A DNA stretch of 64,000 nucleotides from contig JACGCK010000017.1 of NCBI GenBank assembly GCA_014925825.1, forward strand, positions 1 through 64,000, written 5' to 3'. The stretch comes from Pholiota molesta (taxonomy: Eukaryota > Basidiomycota > Agaricomycetes > Agaricales > Strophariaceae). Numbering within the stretch: the stretch's first letter is position 1; the number at the start of each line of letters is the position of its first letter. Below are positions 56,887 to 64,000 of this stretch, one piece after another. The translations under genes were made by a program, and so were the position numbers. The notes beneath the pieces are model-generated. The model was not told where the DNA came from and ran no database searches. It saw nothing but the letters and a program-made list of their open reading frames with translations.

Positions 56887-58246
56887 GAGTCCGAGACGGA
56901 ACGAATGTCTGTCGAACAGACTCGAGACGGCGACGGCGTCAATTTCGTCTAACGGCCTGTGCAGCGCATCTGCTGTGAACTGCTCCGCCCAATGGATTAA
57001 CACTAATATCAGAAATTTGGCATATCACTCACCGTAACGTCCAATCGCTCATGGAATTGGGCACTTTCGAGCGGTAGAGTAGCAGATCAGGTAGCGACGT
57101 CGTGAATGGCGCGAACTCGGGCGACGAAATCATCGCCGCCTGCGATCCCTGTCCAAAGAAGCCCCAAAGGTTCAAATTCCATTATCACGGTACACAGGTA
57201 TTATGACGCACCCAAGCATACGCAGCGAAAGGTGATACGGGAGACCGGGAAGGAGTCTACGCGCTGATCATCAGTAACTGCAATACAGGTACCAAAGGCG
57301 AATGCTCAGCCTACATTGAAGTAAGTAGCCGTCGATATACGTCGGCTGGCGAATTAGGAACATCAGAATATAAGGCGCACTGAGCTGCGTCACGATACGC
57401 ACCATTAATCGCCCCAAGGCGTACGGCTTTGGGCGCTTACCCAGACTTCCGTCCGATGCTACCATGGCTTGACGAGGGCCAGGAGCTGTGGCAGGCATAA
57501 CTAGGCACTACGGCAGGGTATCTCCCAGCCTCCGGTAGCGGTACGAATGGGAGACAGGGCCCTGGACGCGAGGGACGGATGGCGAAGATATAGGTGTATG
57601 GTGAAGTAATGAGCGGGAGGCGATAGGCGACGACCGGCCGGCAAATTCGTCGTCGCCGGACGCATGATCGGCGGCTGAGTGTGCCGAAGGCGGCGGCTGA
57701 GTGTGCCGTGAGCGGGAATTCAATGGGGGATGATCCGAGGATGAGCGGGCGATGAGCGGGCGATGAGCGGGCATTTTCTGTAGAGAGTCTCTACAGATTA
57801 TCTATAGAGAAACATTTGGAGATCGCTGCAAAGTCAATCTATAGATAATCTGTGGAGGGTCTCTGCAGATTATTCTGCAGATAAGATATGCATTTATCTG
57901 TAAATCTTATCTGCAGATAATCTGTGGGGTCTCTGCATATGTTGGCCTACAGGTTATCTGCGCGATTCTCTATAGGAGGTCCCCACAGTTTAAATATGGA
58001 AGGTCTCTGCAGAAAGTTCCACAGTTATAATTTAGATCAATCTGTGAGTCGTCTTTGCAGAAAATATTTAGAATTGTCTACAGATGGGGTGCACACATTA
58101 TTCCGAAGATAACAAGTGGGACGTTCTACAAATACACTCCGCAGATAAAACATAAATTGATTTCATAGTTAATTCCATATATAACCTTTGGGTCAAACTT
58201 TGGGACCAATCTTTAGAGGGCCTCCAAAGTTTGGCACCCCCGACGT
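56887..58246 (-). repeat. Right terminal inverted repeat, 1360 bases
   Basis: Reverse-complement partner of 2344-3704. It carries the same terminal CACGTCGGGGG (read inward from 58246), the same A+T-rich subterminal array (57780-58160) and the same GAGCGGGC triplet. At its inner edge the sequence runs directly into the truncated glycosyltransferase fragment ending near 56790. Confidence 0.9.
57780..58160 (-). promoter_or_regulatory. Subterminal repeat array (right)
   Basis: Inverted counterpart of 2440-2820, with the same iterated AGATAATCTG and CTCTGCAGA motifs on the opposite strand. Only a few bases differ from the left array. Confidence 0.55.
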
Positions 58247-58249
58247 GTC
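58247..58249. repeat. Target-site duplication TCA, right copy
   Basis: The right TIR ends with CGACGTG at 58246 and TCA follows, equal to the trinucleotide at 2341-2343 before the left TIR. Confidence 0.75.
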
Positions 58250-61200
58250 AAGGCCGGGCTTTCTTGGGACATTTGATCAAGGTTTGAGGGGGGGAAAGCT
58301 GTGATTAAGCAGTGCGATAAGATCAAGATCCAAGAACCTATACATACCGCGGCAAGTTCCTAATTTCACTCCTTCACCTGGTTTAGAGGAGCACAGAGGC
58401 GGTGGTGAAATCTTTCCGAGGTAGGGTACGTGGCCAAATCCGTCATTTCATAGTTCACTGACAGATGTTTCGAATACCGCCACCACTAGCGGGCACCGCA
58501 ACTGTAACGCTTAATCAATTATCGTAAGTACTTACTATCTCTCAAACCCTGCATGATCGAGCATGATGGAATCCTTATGTAGTCAAACGATTACATTGAG
58601 TCTTAATCGCGAGCAAACATGTACGAATACCAGCAAGTTTTGTTCAATGAGATATCAATAGAAATTAGAAACTGGAACATACCGCGATGTATGATAAGCT
58701 TTCGGCCCACAGGCCTGCCTCGCCCCTTCAAGAAGTCAAAAGCTAAAACGTTAAGCACACAACGAGGTATTTTCCGGTGCTATGGCGTGCCTTCGGCCCA
58801 GGTATGTATACATAGGCGCAAGCGCTCGTTATCCATATCTCTCCAGGCGATATACACGAGGCATTTATATTCTGCTCGATCTCGACAGTCAGTGCTCAGT
58901 AGTCGACATATGTCCAACAGTTCCTCAGCTCGTCTAAGACTAGTCTAATAAATAAAAACTTCAATGAAAATAGATAACGCGTCTGGGTTAATACTGGATT
59001 GAATAATATTAGTCACTACACTGGCAGACAACTATTTATCTTTCTGTTGTTTCTCTTATCTATGTGCTCAATGAGGAAGGCGCTTATCTCGTATGAAGTT
59101 CGGTAGGATACAGAACATAATGGAATCCAAGGATACCGCCCAAAAAATAGATTAAAGGCTCCATCTACTAGGCGATATCAAAATGCGGAAGTGACCATAT
59201 TTCTGGGTTGAAGGTGTTTGACAGCCACCTGGCGGCGGTGCAGAAAGAGGAACAACGTGCTACGAGTGACGAGGCATCCTCCACATCACCCTCTCATTGG
59301 AACTAACATTAGAAAATATGTACTTCAAGATAGGTGATGATCCAACGACGCTTCGGAGATTCGGATATCGCGGTATGGCCTCGAGGCTCACATTGACGTC
59401 GGCTTTCCTGTCATGGGCGACTACTTGGCCTAGTACTAATTATACCACTGAAGTTTCAAGCATGTGTGTATTTGTCTTTAGGAAAACTGGAAATTATCAT
59501 ACTCATTTCGCGTAGAGTAGTTCGCTTCAGCAAAGTCAGAGAATAGCACCCAGATTTATTTCATTCAATCCTACCCTCTTTCTGGATCCCATGTGGGATG
59601 CAGGAGGCATTTCAAATGATATGGGAATCCTATATGCTCTGCAAGTTTATTTTAGGTACTTCGACACCTTTTTCTCTTGCAGCCTGCAGGTCGTACGTAG
59701 CCTGTTGTTCTAAATTCTGAAAATCCTTCGACGGGACTTCGAGCCGATAATTTAAATTTAAATTACCCTAGCCCTAGACTCCTAGAGACTCTCATCGGAT
59801 AACCCTACTCAACGTCGTAGGCATGATGGTCCGAACGGCTCACTTATCGGTTCTTTACTGATTTTATCGCCAGTAGCCATCCGCGAGCCCTGCGATTTCA
59901 CTAGCACTGCTGATAAGAAAATGCACAAGCGAAAGATGGGAGGAATGATACAGAATAAGCATCGAAGCTCATATACTTTATTTGACTACATACCCTACCG
60001 GTCGGATCCTACTCAGTGCACCAGAACTTCTCAACAGCTCTCAGGCCCAGGCAATCCATTGTACAATTCAGTATCTCGCAGTGAGTCTTCGAAGAACTCC
60101 TGACCATGTACATAATTTGGCGAGCAAGACGACCTCTCATGTGAGAGCCTAGGTAACGAAATCGCGGCGTATCCGAGTCGCTGGACGAAAGCCTCAGCCT
60201 CTTCGACTGAGTTTGTCTCAGCCCGCGGACGTCGTCCCATTTGATTCCAACACGTATTCCCCTCCCATTTAAAGAGATGCTAATGATCATGGAAGATTAG
60301 ATGCATACATGAATTGAGAGGATGTCAGGCTGTAGAACAAGGATTGATCATTGCATGAAGGTTTTACGGATTTCTACATGAAATGCATTTGAAATTACCC
60401 CGCATTCCCCAGAATTTGAAGGGATCAGGATTGGGGACAATCTTTGATCAGAAGACGCGGAAGCCGCGAATAATCAATTTGATCGCCTTCGACGACCTTC
60501 GATGTGCGAATCAAGTTCGAACCAAGTTCGAACTGTACGATACATGTCCCTATATGCCCCAGGAAATCCTATGTAATTGCTAGCGTAGTTAGGACACATT
60601 TCCTGAAAATCGTAGGATTCACTTGCAAAGACCAATAATAATTCGGTAGTGCCACCGACAAGGACGTAATACAAAACGCACGCTGCTGCACACGTCATGA
60701 TCTCATCGTCAATACGTCTAGAAAGCACCATCAAGAATGTTTCATGCACTTATCGTGCACATTCGAAAGATGAGCCCAAGTATAGCATGACAGGTTGAAA
60801 TCACAACGAAATACTGAATGCATTGAATTTGTAGCAATCGCAACCATTATAGATAACAACGTTCGAGACAAATCAGCTTGTGATAACGCAACAGAAGTAT
60901 CGGCGACGATAGGACCAAAGATAATTCCAGAGATTGAATTTCACCTTTCGGTGAAGCCAGGGAATGAAGAGACACAGCTTCGAATGTTGCAGTACGGTTT
61001 GAGTACGGCTGTTGCAGAATCGGTACCAGTGGACCTCCGGCAAACCACATATATCGAAAGAATGAAGCTGTGAGACATCAAGAAGAACAAGAAATCGAGT
61101 CAGAAAAATGTCGCGGTAACTTCAATATTAGGCATCTCATAGTTCGGCAGACCTCGATCAGATACTACCCCTGGTTGGGCGTCCAACCTGCGACATTCAT

Positions 61201-61378
61201 TGAGTTACCATTGAACTCATATACATATAGCCAATACTATATCGCAGGAAGCATAAAGCATGGTGTATTTTCGGGCGTGCGATATGAAAAAAGAAAAACC
61301 CTAACGTCGCATAATATGGAGGTGGCAAAGGTCGAGTGTGAAATGATATCCATGCTCATATCAAGTGGAAGTACATGC
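58250..61378. other. Right flank, A+T-rich, no supported gene
   Basis: Outside the element. Frames at 58619-58948, 59297-59515, 60009-60290, 60474-60749 and 60795-61073 were inspected; none shows a known domain or a convincing splice pattern. It may contain old decayed elements. Confidence 0.4.
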
Positions 61379-61900
61379 TTATGCGTCAGCCTTAGCGGTA
61401 ACCCGCTTCTTTGCCACGGTGTTCTCCCTACAAGTATGTGTGAGCTCCACACAAGCAAATAACGCTTTGATTGTGCGTACCGGAATCCGTTCTTGAACCT
61501 CCTGGATACATCCTTCAAGTAGCGCATCCTTCCAGTTCCGGTAGTCTTTCTGCGCTTAGCCTTCTGGCCCCATTCGTAAGAGCGCATCTTAGCTGCGGGG
61601 TATCCGCACGAAGCGCAAGCTAAGATGCAATGGGGTAAGATTAGACAACATCATTGACAAAAGTCTAGTGTACGCACTTTTGTGCTGCCTGTGGAAGGCA
61701 CGGTTGCCACAACGCCTGCATAGCGTGTGGGATTTGGTGTGTCTCTTACTGTAAAGTTAAGGTGACCGCGGTCAGAACTTTCGAGTCTTCTAATGGATGT
61801 GAAATGCGTCGACGTACCCAAAGGACGAGGTACCTGCCGAAATTAATCAGAAACATGGTCTATGAGTGGATAAAGCAAAATTGAACACACCTTTCGTCTA
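61379..61900 (-). pseudogene. RPL37: 60S ribosomal protein eL37 gene with destroyed start codon
   Basis: A zinc-binding protein of the large ribosomal subunit. Exons 61897-61891, 61833-61818, 61748-61678, 61619-61481 and 61427-61379 with GT-AG introns encode [82 protein letters not shown] and the end. Both CxxC pairs are intact. Where ATGACGAAAG is expected, the strand reads CTATAGACGAAAG, an extra A that places TAG in the start position. Counting a start codon there, the gene has 285 bases or 94 residues, the normal length. Everything else is clean, so this is a very young pseudogene, an assembly error, or a gene using another start. Confidence 0.85.
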
Positions 61901-64000
61901 TAGTTGCAAAGCCAGCCAAGGGGGAAAACACTTCGTTAGCATCGTTTCAAACATCTGTTTCACGGCGGACACCCTAGGATCTTAGTTTCCTCCTGCAGAT
62001 CCAACCAGAGCAGTAGGTCCGAACACCAATAGTCCATCGCCCAAGTTTCGTTTCCCGCTTCACCACCTCCATCCAAACCAGTCCGTCCGCATCCAGCCCT
62101 TCCAATCGTCCAATCGCAATGAAAATGATGTCCTGGGTGCCCGACACGTATAGGAAGCGTTCTGCGTGGTCAAAAACTCACCATCTCGTCGTATGCTTGA
62201 GGATTCCTGGGCTGAGGGGGTCGGTTGACGGTGTGGGCACGTCTTTCGTGGCGTCGCACGGATGATTTGAGATCGTGGGAATATCGGCACGTTCTTACCA
62301 ATTTCGGACATAAGCTTTCTTTCTGTTTTACTCTCTGGAGACGGGCAGGTCCAGGGCAGGTCCTCCATCAAGCTCAAGCTGCATTATGCTGAAAATTTAC
62401 TGGCTCTTTGTTAATTTTTCTCTTGCTGTTGATAAAAGTCCGAATCAAACTTTCCTTTTTGCTGTTGATTTTGATCTCATTCCAATCACATTCCATCCAT
62501 GGTCTTCTGCATCGAATCCCTACGCTACGGTTATACTTAGGGCTTAGGCGCTCGGGTCTAATATTCTCGTCTTACATACGTAGCTAGTCGAAGAAATTTT
62601 TTGGCGAATAATTACCATCCAATCTTTGTACCGTTTCATTGAGAAAGCAATGAACGCGAAGACGAAAGAGACTCGCAGGGCAACCCAACGATTCTCAAAG
62701 CATCCGCCTGTCATAAAAAATTATTCTATACCATGCCTGTTAAGTACCTTATGTTGTGTCTTGAAGCACGCTACAATCTACAAATTTTTCCAGATAATTC
62801 AAAGCAGTTCCGTTGTGCGTGACTAATTTAAAGTAGTATCAACGCTTTGACCTCCACCAGATGATCGTAATTCGCTTTTCCCTTTGAAAAAAAAAAAGGT
62901 ATCCTAAAGCAAGACTTCTGCATAATGTGCCAATGTTCTTGTAAGCTAGACTACATCTGCTCTACACTATGCATTATAAGCCATTATCTACACGTTGCCT
63001 GGTGCGGAAACCGTGGAGATGTTTCATGGAGATGGAACAAAAGGTACATAATAGGCTATAGAAACTAGATTCACGTCACTATCTATTCTTGACCATGACA
63101 AGATAACCAAGTAATATAAAATATTCCGTCCGGCAAAAGTTATGCGTGGTCCGAAGCAATAGTGAATTCCCAGCTGGATTGATTCATTCTCGATTCCGAA
63201 TTCTATGGACTTCATGTTTTCCAATAAGTTCAGCAATTAGAAAAGAATCCATAGGCAGCAGATTGAAGTACCTCTAATTTCTGTTCCGATCCTTTTTTTA
63301 CGATCCTATTTATCACAAGTATCCTGATACAAACACTCTCAGAAGTAGTTTTCTGTAGTATCTAATTATAGATCTGAAGCCTCGGCCCCGTACCCATCTG
63401 AACGCGCTTTCCGGATATGTATAAGCAGCGCGCATAGCTGTCAGTTGCTCTCTGCTCAAGCCACTAGTTATCAAGCTATTCTCGCCCATGAATCACAGAG
63501 CAGATTTAAAAAAATTTCTCCATTCAATTGCAGCGACACGTCCAACTAGCCGCGCATTTAGAGTGGTGTGCGAAGGAAAAGAAATATTCAGAATCAGAAA
63601 TTCTCAACTATGCAACCGATTCTTGATAGGTAACGTAAAGCCCATAACCTGCTCAAACGCAAATCCGAATTGATTTTATAGTCTGGGGCTCTTAGATGGA
63701 CTCTAGGTGGTCATTTGACGCCAAGTATCAAGAACCTCATGGATTAACTTTACGATGAGTTTGCCTATCTGTGAGCCACATTGACTTGGCTGGTAGAAGA
63801 GGAGTTTGGTGAAGTTCTTCTCACAGTAGACTTGACCGCAACGGCGATCGTTTTATCATCTCCCAGGATTTATCGGTTATCTTTAGGCTCCCAGGCAGCT
63901 CCCAGGCGTCCACAAGGCGCGCAAACCGGACCTCAACAAGTCCGGGACCTCGCATAGCAATATATCACTGGCCTTTTATGGTTGTCTCTGTACTATGCAC
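61901..64000. other. Right flank beyond eL37, no supported gene
   Basis: 61901-62060 is probably the eL37 promoter and leader. The frame at 62060-62377 (minus) is open but unrecognised. 62400-64000 is A+T-rich with nothing I can support. Confidence 0.4.

Larger units (their letters stand above)
2344..58246. mobile_element. Giant (55.9 kb) CACTA-type DNA transposon with cargo
   Basis: Seen: the same 1.36-kb sequence occurs inverted at both ends. Each copy starts at its outer edge with CACGTCGGGGGTGCCAAAC, and both sides carry the 3-base repeat TCA (2341-2343 and 58247-58249). Inside lies an uninterrupted spliced frame for a Tnp2-type transposase (8440-12346). Known: the CACTA/EnSpm superfamily has CAC-starting termini, 3-base duplications and Tnp2 transposases, and plant members capture host gene pieces (Pack-CACTA). 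Inference: the two TIRs, matching duplication and internal transposase belong to one unit. At about 56 kb it is far larger than the usual 5-20 kb. A foldback derivative of its TIR is nested within it at 12750-13831. An alternative is two independent insertions of shorter relatives, but the matching TCA and the 1.36-kb near-identity argue against it. Confidence 0.85.

Noticed and set aside
2344..58246. Starship-type giant element
   Set aside because: I see no tyrosine recombinase at an edge, and long TIRs with a 3-base duplication and a Tnp2 transposase fit CACTA instead.

Overview
The window is nuclear DNA of a basidiomycete, most likely an agaricomycete. Genes carry many short (about 50-75 base) GT-AG introns, and several proteins belong to families I know from mushroom genomes: a fungal Tnp2 transposase, a TET/JBP-like oxygenase, an NRPS-like reductase and a WD40 protein with a C-terminal membrane helix. 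The species cannot be named from the sequence.

The main feature is one very large transposon spanning 2344-58246 (55.9 kb). Its ends are near-identical 1.36-kb terminal inverted repeats (TIRs) that begin CACGTCGGGGG. It is flanked on both sides by the 3-base duplication TCA and encodes an apparently intact CACTA-type (Tnp2/Transposase_21 plus DUF4218) transposase at 8440-12346. A 1082-base palindromic element made only of two copies of the TIR is inserted at 12750-13831 with its own 3-base duplication TGA, and a paralogous unoccupied site lies at 14011-14030. These features agree with CACTA chemistry, so I read the whole as a giant cargo-carrying (Pack-type) fungal CACTA element.

The cargo falls into four groups. 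(a) Apparently intact genes: an MLH1 C-terminal domain without its ATPase (28601-29719), an LRR/F-box-like protein (31748-32805), a long coiled-coil protein with duplicated exons (36232-42582), a WD40 membrane protein (44020-45775), two paralogous orphan proteins (20378-21258, 45976-46868) and two small orphans (6925-7329, 53556-53898). (b) Probably damaged genes: a TET/JBP-like 2OG-Fe(II) oxygenase (17683-19458) with one frameshift, and a nucleotidyltransferase-like protein (14317-16253) with a decayed 3' part. (c) Clear gene fragments: the NRPS-like adenylation/carrier region beside the left TIR, a glycosyltransferase beside the right TIR, a BOI-type SAM/PH protein and a second TET-like C-terminus. 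(d) A nested A+T-rich Helitron (about 21370-27400) whose Rep-helicase frame is broken between the HUH and two-tyrosine motifs.

Outside the element the left flank (1-2343) has no gene I can support. The right flank (58250-64000) holds a five-exon ribosomal protein eL37 gene (61379-61900) whose start codon is destroyed. A GCCCGCTC motif recurs in the TIRs and at several internal sites, and I did not see it in the flanks. The combination of a transposase, a putative DNA-modification enzyme and a solo mismatch-repair dimerisation domain on one mobile element is the most unusual aspect of the window. Any joint role in regulating transposition is inference.
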